Source of the DNA: Bacilli bacterium
GTDB taxonomy: Bacteria > Bacillota_I > Bacilli_A > ML615J-28 > CAG-313
NCBI GenBank assembly: GCA_017411715.1
Contig: JAFQPO010000007.1
Span: 62,001 to 126,000, forward strand
Direction: 5' to 3'
Length of the DNA: 64,000 nucleotides
The position numbers and the translations under genes were made by a program. The notes under the pieces were generated by a model, which did no database searches, was not told the DNA's origin, and saw only the letters and a program-made list of their open reading frames with translations. Below, one piece after another: positions 6,459-15,679 of this stretch; the first letter of the stretch is position 1; each line of letters opens with the position of its first letter.

Positions 6459-7454
6459 CTATTTTTCACTACTAACTAAAAGTGATTCTCCAATTTTCAT
6501 CATTTCTAGTTGTGATAAATAATTAGATGCCACAACATACTCCATCCCTTGGCTGTAGAAGAAAACATTATTTGTATCAACAACATATATATTTTCTGCC
6601 ATTACTACAACGCTTCCTGTTAAATATGAAGTAGATGCAGTCTCATTTAAGAAAGCATAAGACTCAATGATTGTATATGGAGTATCACCACTATACACAA
6701 TTACTGAACGCATATTAGAAGTTGTTCCGGTTCTTAGTTCATCTTCTAGTTTTGTGTTTTCTGGAAAATATGTTGGATATGTAATTTCTCTAACAAAATT
6801 AGATGATGCATCTTGATATATTTTTGATACAGATACCAATGTTTCTGTTGCGTTAAATAAACTATTTTCTAATTTTTTGTTTTCTTCATATTCTGTTACT
6901 ACAAATCTTGTTACTAAGTTTTTATTTTCATCATATACTTGAACTTCTTTTAAATTCATTGTTTTTTCGTCAAAAATAATTTTTTGTGTACTAGGTAATG
7001 CATTCTCATGCATTTTTGCTGATAATTCAATTATTTTAGTATCATTGCTCGTAGATTCTACTTTATTATCATCTTTTAATATATCAGATGCAAGTGATTC
7101 TAAAATATAAGGATAACTAGAATTACTAGGCCATGCGCTCTTAACCATAAAAGTTTTATTAAGCGATGGTATTAAAACATGAACTCCATTATCATTTTTT
7201 AAAATGATTTGTTTGTCATTCATATTGGGATTATCTATTTCCACTCGGTAAAGATTGGGTTTTTGATAATATGTAGTTATTAAACATTCTTTTGTTCCAG
7301 AAGGAAAAGTCGTATATAACTTTCCTGATAGTTTATAGCTATCTAAACTTTGAATTTTTTCAGGAAATGAAATCGATACTTCTTTATTTTTTCCACATCC
7401 TACTAAACTTATACCAAATAATATAATTAAACATAAACTAAAAATTCTTTTCAT
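6459..7454 (-). CDS. LolA/YdcC-like lipoprotein
   Basis: 331 residues with a lipobox ending at Cys20 (SLVGC). Residues about 30-220 have the repeating strand pattern of LolA-like outer membrane lipoprotein-sorting proteins seen in Gram-positives (YdcC and GerS-like): SYKLSGKLYTTFPSG, TYYQKPNLYRVEI, HVLIPSLNKTFMV, then STQKIIFDEKTMNLKEVQVYDENKN. The C-terminal 110 residues form a second domain with IVYSGDTPYTIIESY, like DUF4367 proteins. In Gram-positives such proteins bind lipids or lipid-linked partners at the cell surface; some are linked to sporulation or germination, but no spore gene is seen here. First gene of a three-gene envelope operon. Confidence 0.75.
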   Translation of the reverse strand: MKRIFSLCLIILFGISLVGCGKNKEVSISFPEKIQSLDSYKLSGKLYTTFPSGTKECLITTYYQKPNLYRVEIDNPNMNDKQIILKNDNGVHVLIPSLNKTFMVKSAWPSNSSYPYILESLASDILKDDNKVESTSNDTKIIELSAKMHENALPSTQKIIFDEKTMNLKEVQVYDENKNLVTRFVVTEYEENKKLENSLFNATETLVSVSKIYQDASSNFVREITYPTYFPENTKLEDELRTGTTSNMRSVIVYSGDTPYTIIESYAFLNETASTSYLTGSVVVMAENIYVVDTNNVFFYSQGMEYVVASNYLSQLEMMKIGESLLVSSEK

Positions 7455-7487
7455 TTAATCATTCCTTTCATCAATTAATAATATGAA

Positions 7488-7517
7488 TTAACTTTTCATT
7501 TATGAATAAATTATAAT
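7488..7517 (+). promoter_or_regulatory. Promoter of the DUF378 gene
   Basis: TTAACT (7488-7493), 18-base spacer, TATAAT (7512-7517), 35 bases before the start codon. Confidence 0.6.
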
Positions 7518-7552
7518 TTTATGGAGACAATATTTAAAAAGGAGGAATAATT

Positions 7553-7792
7553 TTGAAAACATTTAAAACAGTATCATTAATAGTAATCATTATTGGTGCC
7601 ATTAACTGGGGACTAATTGGATTATTTGATTTTAACTTAGTAGGATTTCTTTTTGATAACATTAGTGTTGTTCTTTCACGTATCATCTATTCAGTTGTTG
7701 GGATCTTTGGTATCTTATCATTAATCCTATTATTTGTACCAGATGATGAGTTTGAATACACACATCATAGATATAAAAAGGAATTAGAATAA
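7553..7792 (+). CDS. DUF378 small membrane protein (YuzA-like)
   Basis: 79 residues with two membrane helices (about 6-26 and 40-62) and the DUF378 signature GAINWGLIGLFDFNLVGFLF. The start codon is TTG (7553), chosen because GGAGG at 7541-7545 sits seven bases upstream and no ATG fits. The family is widespread in bacteria with no known function. It is alone between divergent and convergent neighbours and ends in a terminator. Confidence 0.88.
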   Translation: MKTFKTVSLIVIIIGAINWGLIGLFDFNLVGFLFDNISVVLSRIIYSVVGIFGILSLILLFVPDDEFEYTHHRYKKELE

Positions 7793-7821
7793 AAATAAGG
7801 GCCTATTGGTCCTTATTTTCA
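7791..7821. terminator. Bidirectional terminator between the DUF378 gene and whiA
   Basis: AAAATAAGGGCC pairs with GGTCCTTATTTT around TATT. It lies between the two convergent stops and overlaps the end of whiA. Confidence 0.75.
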
Positions 7822-8756
7822 TCTTTATTTTTGGAATTTTTAAAATGTTCATAAGCTTTCATAATTTCTTTTAAGCAATGGCTAATACCAGACTTTGACA
7901 TTGGTTTGCCTAATACTTTTTCTGAAAACTCACTTAATTCTGATAAACTAGAATCACTATATTCTTTTCTTAATTTAATAGCATCTTGTAATCTGCTTGA
8001 AAGTCTTGTTACTAAATTATGCTCCTCTAAATACTTAATGGCTTCTGCTTGAGCCTCACAATAAGCAAGTGATTTACTCCCGTTAGCAATATCACAATTC
8101 ATCGTTCTATTAACATTATTAGATAAATCTCGGTAGATTCTAGCATCTTCAAAATATAAAACCCCTGCACTTGCTCCCATAAAAGCAAGTGTTTCACTTA
8201 TTTGTTCACTTTTTTTGATATACAACAAATATCTATTTTTCTTATTGATAGTTTTAATATTAATGTATGCTTTTTTTAATATGTTAGTTATTAAATTTGC
8301 GAGGTCAATATTACCAACATTGATTTCTAAATGATAGTTGCTTTTTTTAGGATCATTGACAGACCCTTTGGCGATAAAAATTCCTCTAACAAATGATGAC
8401 TTACAACAATCATTTAATAACATATCTTCTGTTATAACATCAAATGGCATTAAATGAAAGTCATCAATAATTTCTTTTGCTTTTTCGTTTATTTCTAAAG
8501 AATATATATGATGATTATTAATGTTTTTATTATTTTGATAAGTTATTTCGGGACTAATACCATATTCTTTTTTTAAGTATGGAAGAATGAAACGTAAGAC
8601 ACTTGGTAAATATGTTTTTATCGTTAAACGCATTTTGCCATTAGCAAATGCTACTTCACTTATACCATGAAAGATTCCAAGGATTGTTGCTTTTTTACAA
8701 CAATTATCCATATCAAGTCCCATCAATTCTTTTTTTACATCTTGCGCGTATGACAT
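7803..8756 (-). CDS. whiA: DNA-binding protein WhiA
   Basis: 317 residues, the usual length. The N-terminal LAGLIDADG-homing-endonuclease-like domain (SYAQDVKKELMGL start, ILGIFHGISEV, and FVRGIFIAKGSVNDPKKSNYHLEI) is followed by a C-terminal helix-turn-helix (LSELSEFSEKVLGKPMSKSGISHCLKEI). WhiA is a conserved regulator of cell division, chromosome segregation or metabolism in Gram-positive bacteria. It overlaps the upstream TrxB-like gene by one base and is last in the uvrA-vanZ-like-lgt/HAD-TrxB-like-whiA operon, which echoes the trxB-...-whiA neighbourhoods of other Firmicutes. Confidence 0.95.
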   Translation of the reverse strand: MSYAQDVKKELMGLDMDNCCKKATILGIFHGISEVAFANGKMRLTIKTYLPSVLRFILPYLKKEYGISPEITYQNNKNINNHHIYSLEINEKAKEIIDDFHLMPFDVITEDMLLNDCCKSSFVRGIFIAKGSVNDPKKSNYHLEINVGNIDLANLITNILKKAYINIKTINKKNRYLLYIKKSEQISETLAFMGASAGVLYFEDARIYRDLSNNVNRTMNCDIANGSKSLAYCEAQAEAIKYLEEHNLVTRLSSRLQDAIKLRKEYSDSSLSELSEFSEKVLGKPMSKSGISHCLKEIMKAYEHFKNSKNKDENKDQ

Positions 8757-9634
8757 TATTTTGTTTCCTTTTTAATACTACTTATAATATTATGACTAGC
8801 AGCACATGCAGTGCCTGATGCGAAAGAGATTTGTTTAACAGGATAGTTTATAGCATCTCCTACCGCATATATCTTCTTAATATTTGTTTCATAGTTCGAA
8901 TCAACATTAATAAAACCTTTATCAGATAGTAAGCCAGGATATTTTTCATTTAGGTTTTTTAGAAAACTTGTACCAGGTATAACCCCATTATTTATAAAAC
9001 AGCCATCAACATCTATTATTTCTTTACTAGTTTTAATTTGTTGTAAAAAGAATTTTCCTAAAAATTCAGTGATTTCTTCTTCATGGAATATTACATTATC
9101 ATGGTTTTTTTGTTTTTTGCCAAATACATGAATAGTTTTAGCAATTGGTTGTAAATATTTTAAATCATTATTGATTGTTTTGCCAGCTAAAGCAATTACT
9201 TTATCTTTATATAAAGCTCCATCACAAACACTACAATAACTAATACCTTGACCAAAGAATTTATCTTCATTTAAAATACCAAGTTTTTTATTAATAATAC
9301 CAGTTGAAATCAATACATATTTACTAAGATAACTTGTTGTATTAGTAACTACTTCAAAGTGTTCTTGATGTTCTTTAATATCAATTACTTCATCTGAAAA
9401 GTAAGGAATATTAGCTGAAAATAATTGTTCTTGAAACTTCATCGCTAAATCAATCCCTTTGATTGATTTTTCACCCAAATAGTTATTTATTTCATTAAGG
9501 GTTGCTATTTTTGAACTAGGGGCCGATTTTTCGACGATAGCCACATTTATTTTAGCATTTTGTAAATATATACCCCCCGTAATTCCAGAAGGCCCTGCGC
9601 CAATAATTAAGCAGTCAAATTTTAAAGAATTCAT
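8756..9634 (-). CDS. Thioredoxin-reductase-like flavoprotein with a degenerate NADPH site
   Basis: 292 residues, a little shorter than TrxB. The FAD-binding GAGPSGITGG (12-21), the redox pair CSVC followed by DGA (134-140) and the C-terminal FAD motif IYAVGDAINYP are intact. The second nucleotide domain is not: where TrxB has GGGxSA the sequence is ALAGKTINND (148-157), and the HRRxxxR that binds the NADPH phosphate is replaced by HVFGKKQK (169-176). This looks like the NADPH-independent TrxR-like enzymes known from clostridia and relatives that use ferredoxin, flavin or another donor. That electron donor is inference. It abuts the lgt fusion (one-base overlap) and whiA. Confidence 0.85.
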   Translation of the reverse strand: MNSLKFDCLIIGAGPSGITGGIYLQNAKINVAIVEKSAPSSKIATLNEINNYLGEKSIKGIDLAMKFQEQLFSANIPYFSDEVIDIKEHQEHFEVVTNTTSYLSKYVLISTGIINKKLGILNEDKFFGQGISYCSVCDGALYKDKVIALAGKTINNDLKYLQPIAKTIHVFGKKQKNHDNVIFHEEEITEFLGKFFLQQIKTSKEIIDVDGCFINNGVIPGTSFLKNLNEKYPGLLSDKGFINVDSNYETNIKKIYAVGDAINYPVKQISFASGTACAASHNIISSIKKETK

Positions 9635-11424
9635 TATTTAATCACCTTTAATAATTCTTCAGGTTTATCTACAACATATTCTGCGTTATTTTTACTAAAT
9701 TCTTCTTTAGTAGTTTGACACCAAGTAACACCAATAGTTTTAATATTAGGGTATAACTCTTTAACATTTTTACCACATTCAATATCAATAATCGTATCAC
9801 CTACGTAGTATACTTTACCAATTTTTTTATCAGCGATAAAATCTAACATCCCCTCAGAATCAGGCTTTGGTAAATATAATTTATCAGCACCAATTATATC
9901 ATCAAAGTAATGTGTAATATTATTAAGGTCTAATCCTAATTGAACTGCTTCTGTTACTTTATTTGATAAGATAGCAAGTTTATATCCACGTTTCTTTAAT
10001 TCAATTAAAACTTCTTCAATTCCATCATATGCTTTAACACATTCTTTTTGTAAGTTAGTTGATATTTCACGATATGTCTCAATTACTTCTTTTAAATGTT
10101 CTTCATCTTTAACATATTTTCTAAAAGATACATTTAATAAAGGTCCAAAGAATGCATGAATTTCTTCAATTGTATATTTATAATCTGGAATACATTTATC
10201 AAAAGTCATCATTGTTGCTTTTTCGATTAATTTAAATGTGTCTAAAATAGTACCATCACAATCAAAAATAACCCATTTACGTTTTTTATTATTTTTAACT
10301 ATTTCTTTCATTTGTTCACTTCTTACTTTTGAAGGAACCTTACCTTCTTTCCAAAGTGATCCACCATGATATAAGAATTCATTACTACTAACCATGTGGA
10401 ATTTAAAGACACGGCGTAAAACTAAGAACAAAATAGCCACCACAATAAATAATACAGATTGAACTTGAGCAATTTTGAATTCCATTCCAAATAGTGTAAC
10501 AGGTAGTGCATCAGTTCTTAGAATTTCAATTCCAAAACGTGTCACACCATAACACATTAAATATAAAGCAACACCATCACCAATATATAGTTTATTAGTT
10601 TTCTTACGTAAGATGAAAATCAATAAAGCGAAAAAGATATTCGCAAGTGATTCAAATAAGAATGTTGGATAATGATATCCTATAGAACCATATTCAACAA
10701 TATACATATTATCAATAATAAATTCAGGAATTAACATATGTCTTAAAATTTCTCTTTGATGTAAAAGTTCGGCACTTGTTAAATATCCACTGTATCCACC
10801 AACAAGTGGGCCATATGCTTCATGATTACAGAAATTTCCCCAACGACCAATTGCTTGGGCCATCATCATAACCGGTAATACAATTTCAATTAATTCTAAG
10901 AATTTTAATTTTCTAATACGGCACCAAATAAATAAGTAGATAACTACCATATATATAGCCCCGTGTATCGCAAGTCCACCATCAGTAATATCTAATAAGT
11001 TAATCAAACCACTTAAAAATCCATCTTGCCAATATACAGCACTTAAAATAGAATTATAACCTTGAGGTGGAAACATCATATAATATATACGTGCTCCTAA
11101 AATACCAAGGATAATTCCCCACATTACTCCATTTAAAGTAGTACCTTCATCAAGTTTTACTTTTTTAAGGAAAAATTTATAACCAAAGTAAGACATAGTT
11201 AAGGCGCCACCAATTACAAATAACGCATACCATCTGATTTCTAATCTATTAAATAGTGTAATTAATACTGGATCAATTCTTTTTGGTGTTATATGTTCAA
11301 CTCCAATTGGAGCCTTATAAGCCCATGAACCAATCGCATATAAAAGAAAAAGTGCTAGTGTTAAAATACCAAAACAAATAAGTGATATTTTTCTAGTTTC
11401 TTTTTCTCCATATAAATATTTCAT
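9634..11424 (-). CDS. lgt: Lgt fused to a HAD phosphatase (PpaX/Gph-like)
   Basis: 596 residues from ATG 11424, chosen because GAGGTG sits eight bases upstream; an in-frame ATG 36 bases earlier overlaps the vanZ-like gene and has no such site. Residues 1-345 are prolipoprotein diacylglyceryl transferase, a multipass membrane enzyme that lipidates the lipobox cysteine: EIRWYAL, GARIYY, GRWGNFCNHEAYG (193-205) and PTFLFES. Residues about 382-596 are a cytosolic HAD hydrolase: FDCDGTILDT (387-396), LAILSNK, and VYYVGDTIIDIECG. In Bacillus lgt and ppaX (pyrophosphatase) are neighbours in the hprK operon, so the fusion probably welds these two genes. The HAD substrate is not certain. Many lipoproteins in this window would be its clients. 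Confidence 0.92.
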   Translation of the reverse strand: MKYLYGEKETRKISLICFGILTLALFLLYAIGSWAYKAPIGVEHITPKRIDPVLITLFNRLEIRWYALFVIGGALTMSYFGYKFFLKKVKLDEGTTLNGVMWGIILGILGARIYYMMFPPQGYNSILSAVYWQDGFLSGLINLLDITDGGLAIHGAIYMVVIYLFIWCRIRKLKFLELIEIVLPVMMMAQAIGRWGNFCNHEAYGPLVGGYSGYLTSAELLHQREILRHMLIPEFIIDNMYIVEYGSIGYHYPTFLFESLANIFFALLIFILRKKTNKLYIGDGVALYLMCYGVTRFGIEILRTDALPVTLFGMEFKIAQVQSVLFIVVAILFLVLRRVFKFHMVSSNEFLYHGGSLWKEGKVPSKVRSEQMKEIVKNNKKRKWVIFDCDGTILDTFKLIEKATMMTFDKCIPDYKYTIEEIHAFFGPLLNVSFRKYVKDEEHLKEVIETYREISTNLQKECVKAYDGIEEVLIELKKRGYKLAILSNKVTEAVQLGLDLNNITHYFDDIIGADKLYLPKPDSEGMLDFIADKKIGKVYYVGDTIIDIECGKNVKELYPNIKTIGVTWCQTTKEEFSKNNAEYVVDKPEELLKVIK

Positions 11425-11428
11425 AAAT

Positions 11429-11962
11429 TCACCTCTTTTTCTTTTGTGATAAATACCCAATCAAAAAACCAATAAAATTTAATATAATATCAATAACATC
11501 AAAGACTCCAACTCTTAATAATAATTGAATAAGTTCTATGATAAAAATCATTAATAAACCCAAATATATATGTTGATTGAATTTCCGAAAAAATATTCCA
11601 AAAGGAATAAATAATAAAATATTACCAATTAGATTTCGAAAAACAATTTTATTTGTAAATATTAATTTTATCCATTTAATAATATAATCAATATCAGACA
11701 CAATCATTCTATCATTAATCGGTCTTACAAACATAATTAATATTAATAAACATATATATATACTTAAATTAATATATTCATTTTCAAATAATTTCTGATC
11801 AAGGCAATAACATGTAATAATCACTACTAACATTAGAATACATATATTTTTAAGGGTGAAAACATTCATTCCTAAAAACCTCATAACTAAAAACATTAAT
11901 ATTCCAACTAAAAGATTAATGATTATTGTTAAACTATATTTATAATACTTTTTATCCATCAT
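11429..11962 (-). CDS. VanZ-like membrane protein
   Basis: 177 residues with five predicted membrane helices. The VanZ family core is recognisable: FRNLIGNILLFIPFGIFF, then IFIIELIQLLLRVGVFDVIDIILNFIGFLIGY read in pieces (family pattern N-x4-F-x-P-x-G, E-x-x-Q, G-x-x-D-x-x-D, N-x-x-G). VanZ proteins include a teicoplanin-resistance factor, but most chromosomal ones have unknown envelope functions. No clear ribosome binding site is seen before ATG 11962, so it may depend on coupling to uvrA, whose stop is 28 bases upstream. The stop lies four bases before the lgt start. Confidence 0.8.
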   Translation of the reverse strand: MMDKKYYKYSLTIIINLLVGILMFLVMRFLGMNVFTLKNICILMLVVIITCYCLDQKLFENEYINLSIYICLLILIMFVRPINDRMIVSDIDYIIKWIKLIFTNKIVFRNLIGNILLFIPFGIFFRKFNQHIYLGLLMIFIIELIQLLLRVGVFDVIDIILNFIGFLIGYLSQKKKR

Positions 11963-11990
11963 AAATATAGTATTCGTAATATCTAAATTA

Positions 11991-14852
11991 TTATAAAATT
12001 TTTCTTAAATATTCTGCGGTGAAAGACTTTTGTGATGTGGCAACTTCTTCTTTAGGGCCACAAGCAACAACATATCCACCCTCATCTCCACCATTAGGAC
12101 CTAAGTCAATGATGTAATCGGCACTTTTAATAACATCTAAATTATGTTCAATAATTATAACTGTTGCGCCGGTATCTACAATTCTATTAATCATATCCAG
12201 TAATTTTTTGACATCATCTGAATGAAGCCCAGTTGTTGGTTCATCAAAGATAAATAATGAATTACTAGATATCTTACGATGCATCTCACTAGCTAACTTA
12301 ACTCTTTGTGCTTCTCCCCCTGAAAGAGTGGTTGCGCTTTGACCAAGTTTAATATAACCAAGTCCTACATCATATAATGTTTTAAGCTTAGTATAAATAG
12401 CTGGGATATTTTCAAAAAATTTAGTTGCTTCTTCAACTGTCATATCTAAGACATCCGCTATCGTTTTATCGCGATATTTTACTTCTAATGTTTCACGATT
12501 ATATCTTTTACCTTTACATACATCACATTCAACATATACATCAGGTAAAAAATGCATGGCGATTTTAATTACACCATCACCCCAGCATGATTCACAACGA
12601 CCGCCTTTAACGTTAAATGAGAAACGTCCCTTAGTATATCCTCGCATTTTTGCTTCTTTTGTTTCAGCAAATAAATCACGAATATTATCAAAAACGCCAG
12701 TGTATGTTGCTGGATTTGATCTTGGAGTTCTACCAATTGGTGATTGGTCAATTATAATTACTTTATCTATTTTTTTATCACAAACAATATCATCACATAA
12801 ACCAACATCAACTTTTGATTTATATAATCTCTTTAGTAACATATTCGCAAGTGTGTCATTAACAAGTGTGGATTTACCACTTCCTGATACACCAGTTACA
12901 ACATTAATAGCTGATAAATGAAAATCAACATTAATATTTTTTAAATTATGTTCTCTTGCGCCTAAAACTTTAATAACTCCTTTATCAAGTGGGCGAGAAA
13001 CTTTAGGTGTTTCAATTTTCTTTCTACCTGATAAATAATCAGCAGTAATAGAGTTTTCCATATTCATAAAAACTTCTGGTTTGCCAGCTGCCATCAGTTC
13101 TCCACCATGGACACCAGCACCTGGGCCAATATCAACAATATAGTCAGCTTGACGCATAATTTCTTCATCATGTTCAACTACAATTAAAGTATTTCCCAAA
13201 TCACGCATAGCTTTAAGTGAATCAATTAGTTTTTGATTATCACTTGGATGTAAGCCAATTGATGGTTCATCTAATACATATAATACACCTGTTAAACTAG
13301 AACCAATTTGAGTCGCTAGTCTAATTCTTTGTGCTTCACCACCAGAAAGTGTTCCTGCTGAACGAGATAAAGTAAGATACTCTAATCCGACATTTTTTAA
13401 AAATGTTAATCTTGCGATAATTTCTTGTAAAATCAATCTTGCAACATTTTCATCTTTTGGTGATAAATTTAAATTATTCAAAAAATCTAGTGCTTTTAAA
13501 ACAGAAAGGTTAGTGAATTCATATATATTTAATCCATTTATTCTAACTGATAAAACCATTTCTGATAATCTTTGGCCATGACATTTTGGACACGTAACAT
13601 CTTTTAAATATGAAGCATAATATTCTCTTTGCATATTTGATTGAGTTTCTTCATATCTTCTTTTAATTAGATCAGCTAGTCCCTCAATTACCTTATGCTT
13701 ACGCATTGTTATTCCACCACTAGAGTGTATTTCATAATTGATTGGTTCTTTTGAACCATGTAAAATAACATCTTTTTGTAAAGTAGTTAAATGCTTGTAT
13801 GGGATGAATAAATCAATATTATAATACTCAAATAACTTCTTATACATTTGCCATTCTAAATTTTCCGTAAAGACAATATTTTTTAAATATCTAATGGCCC
13901 CATCCGCGATTGATAAATTCTCATCAACAATTAATAAAGATTCATCAATTGAAGAAATAAAACCTAAACCCTTACACTCATCACAAGCTCCTAGTGGAGA
14001 GTTAAATGAGAAAATAGCCGGTTCTAATTTACCAATTGAAAAGCCACAATGTGGACATGCAAAGTGTTCACTAAATAAAATTCTTTCTCCTTCAATATCA
14101 ACATATAGTTTTCCTTCTGAAAGATGAGCAGCTGCTTCAATTGATTCATATATTCTTGAACGATTTTCCGGTGTTATTTTAACTCGGTCAATAACAACCA
14201 TAATATTGTGTTTTTCATTTTTATCTAATTTGATTTCTTCATCTAAATCAAACATTTCATCATTGATTAATATTTTAGCATATCCATCTTTTCTAAGAAT
14301 TTCTAGTGTTTTTTCAAATGTCCCTTTTTTATTTTCCGCAATCGGTGATAAAATAATTAGTTTTGAACCTTCAACATATGTATATATCTTATCAACCATT
14401 TGTTCATATGTTTGTTTAGTTATTTCTATATGATGAACTGGACAAACAGGTTTACCAATTCGAGCATATAACAAGCGTAAATAGTCATATATTTCAGTGA
14501 CTGTTCCTACAGTTGAACGTGGATTACGAGAAGTTGTTTTTTGGTCAATCGAAATTGCTGGTGATAACCCTTCAATTGAATCAACATCAGGTTTAGAACT
14601 ATTATCTAAAAATTGTCTAGCATAAGCAGATAAACTTTCAACATATCTTCTTTGCCCCTCCGCATAGATTGTATCAAAAGCAAGTGATGTTTTTCCACTA
14701 CCTGAAACACCACTCATAACAATTAGCTCACCGCGTGGTAAAACAAGATCAACATTTTTTAAGTTATTTTCTCTTGCGCCTTTAACAATTATATAATCAT
14801 TTGGTGTTATCGGTTTTGTATAACCTGTCAAATCATTTCTTTTATCTACCAT
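11991..14852 (-). CDS. uvrA: Excinuclease ABC subunit A
   Basis: 953 residues, normal for UvrA, the damage-recognition ATPase of nucleotide excision repair. Two ABC ATPase modules are complete: Walker A SGVSGSGKTSLAFDT and TGVSGSGKSTLVND, ABC signatures LSGGEAQRIRLA and LSGGEAQRVKLA, and Walker B VLYVLDEPSIGLH and LFIFDEPTTGLH. Both zinc modules are present (CPHCGF...CDEC and CESCWGDG...CDVCKGKRYN). It heads the operon leading to the vanZ-like, lgt/HAD, TrxB-like and whiA genes. GAGAGGAG precedes the ATG. No uvrB or uvrC is in the window and no LexA box is evident upstream. Confidence 0.98.
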   Translation of the reverse strand: MVDKRNDLTGYTKPITPNDYIIVKGARENNLKNVDLVLPRGELIVMSGVSGSGKTSLAFDTIYAEGQRRYVESLSAYARQFLDNSSKPDVDSIEGLSPAISIDQKTTSRNPRSTVGTVTEIYDYLRLLYARIGKPVCPVHHIEITKQTYEQMVDKIYTYVEGSKLIILSPIAENKKGTFEKTLEILRKDGYAKILINDEMFDLDEEIKLDKNEKHNIMVVIDRVKITPENRSRIYESIEAAAHLSEGKLYVDIEGERILFSEHFACPHCGFSIGKLEPAIFSFNSPLGACDECKGLGFISSIDESLLIVDENLSIADGAIRYLKNIVFTENLEWQMYKKLFEYYNIDLFIPYKHLTTLQKDVILHGSKEPINYEIHSSGGITMRKHKVIEGLADLIKRRYEETQSNMQREYYASYLKDVTCPKCHGQRLSEMVLSVRINGLNIYEFTNLSVLKALDFLNNLNLSPKDENVARLILQEIIARLTFLKNVGLEYLTLSRSAGTLSGGEAQRIRLATQIGSSLTGVLYVLDEPSIGLHPSDNQKLIDSLKAMRDLGNTLIVVEHDEEIMRQADYIVDIGPGAGVHGGELMAAGKPEVFMNMENSITADYLSGRKKIETPKVSRPLDKGVIKVLGAREHNLKNINVDFHLSAINVVTGVSGSGKSTLVNDTLANMLLKRLYKSKVDVGLCDDIVCDKKIDKVIIIDQSPIGRTPRSNPATYTGVFDNIRDLFAETKEAKMRGYTKGRFSFNVKGGRCESCWGDGVIKIAMHFLPDVYVECDVCKGKRYNRETLEVKYRDKTIADVLDMTVEEATKFFENIPAIYTKLKTLYDVGLGYIKLGQSATTLSGGEAQRVKLASEMHRKISSNSLFIFDEPTTGLHSDDVKKLLDMINRIVDTGATVIIIEHNLDVIKSADYIIDLGPNGGDEGGYVVACGPKEEVATSQKSFTAEYLRKIL

Positions 14853-14876
14853 AATAACACTCCTCTCTATCTAGTT

Positions 14877-14885
14877 ATTATACCA
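14877..14885 (-). promoter_or_regulatory. Extended -10 promoter of uvrA operon
   Basis: Minus strand TGGTATAAT gives a -10 TATAAT (14877-14882) with an upstream TG. No convincing -35 lies 16-18 bases away, which fits an extended -10 type. It is about 25 bases before the uvrA start codon. Confidence 0.6.
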
Positions 14886-14992
14886 CAATATCATTAATAT
14901 TTTCTTGCTTTTGCAACAAATGAATAAGAATATATACTTGAATCTTTTTGTATTCATTACATATATTACGCTTATACAATATTGTACTTGTG

Positions 14993-15021
14993 TTGACATT
15001 TGTACAAATGTATGTTATAAT
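14993..15021 (+). promoter_or_regulatory. TetR-gene promoter with a 16-base palindromic operator
   Basis: Perfect TTGACA (14993-14998), 17-base spacer and perfect TATAAT (15016-15021). The perfect palindrome ACATTTGTACAAATGT (14996-15011) overlaps the -35 and spacer, the normal place for autorepression by a TetR dimer. Confidence 0.85.
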
Positions 15022-15042
15022 TTTTTCAAATTAGGAGGGCAT

Positions 15043-15630
15043 ATGGCAAAAGCAACTTATCGTAACTCAATAAGATCTCAAAAAATGATTAAACAAGCTT
15101 TCTTAGAATTAATTAATACTACTAATGATGTCTCTAAAATATCAGTAACTGATATTGTTAATAAAGCAAATCTTAACCGCGGAACTTTCTACTCTCATTA
15201 TGTAAACATTGAAGCTTTAGTTAAAGCAATTTTTGCTGATATCACTAATGACTTAAATAAAGTATTGGAAAGTTTTAGTCCCGAATCATTTAAAGAAAAT
15301 CCTAGCTTATTTTTTAGTAGTTTTAGTAATCACATTATGGATAATGAATTATTCTACAAACAGCTTGCTAATGGAAATTCCGCAAAACAACAGCTAGATT
15401 ATCTTTGTAAGATTATTAATAAACATATATCTTCTAAATATCTAGCATACTATAAAGATGTTAACCCTGATATGCTCTATGCATTAAGTGATTACTTTTC
15501 AAATGGAATGTTTGGACTATATGTTGACTGGTTAAAAGGAACAATTAATTTATCACTTGATGATATCAATTTATTATTAACATCTATTTTTAATAAATCA
15601 ATCCCTACTTCTGTTACAAGTGAAGAATAA
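15043..15630 (+). CDS. TetR/AcrR-family transcriptional regulator
   Basis: 195 residues from ATG 15043, picked because AGGAGG stands directly before it; reading further upstream would run through the promoter. Residues about 10-58 are the TetR helix-turn-helix: MIKQAFLELINTT, ISVTDIVNKANLNRGTFYSHYVNIEALV. The C-terminal ligand domain contains DYFSNGMFGLYVDWLKG, as in TetR proteins with the DhaS-like or TetR_C_8 domain. No drug pump or enzyme target is adjacent: the divergent uvrA and the convergent DUF4097 cassette are unlikely targets, so it may regulate itself and a remote gene. Confidence 0.9.
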   Translation: MAKATYRNSIRSQKMIKQAFLELINTTNDVSKISVTDIVNKANLNRGTFYSHYVNIEALVKAIFADITNDLNKVLESFSPESFKENPSLFFSSFSNHIMDNELFYKQLANGNSAKQQLDYLCKIINKHISSKYLAYYKDVNPDMLYALSDYFSNGMFGLYVDWLKGTINLSLDDINLLLTSIFNKSIPTSVTSEE

Positions 15631-15679
15631 AAGGTTAAACTAGAAACGAATATATTCGTTTCTAGTTTAACCTTTTTTT
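15629..15679. terminator. Strong bidirectional terminator
   Basis: A stem of about 22 base pairs, beginning AAAAGGTTAAACTAGAAACG and closing with its complement, with a loop of a few bases and A/T tails on both sides. It separates the convergent TetR and DUF4097 genes and overlaps both stops. Confidence 0.9.

Noticed and set aside
12556-14433. Forward reading frames inside uvrA
   Set aside because: They lie opposite a full-length uvrA with complete motifs and have no ribosome binding sites or known domains.
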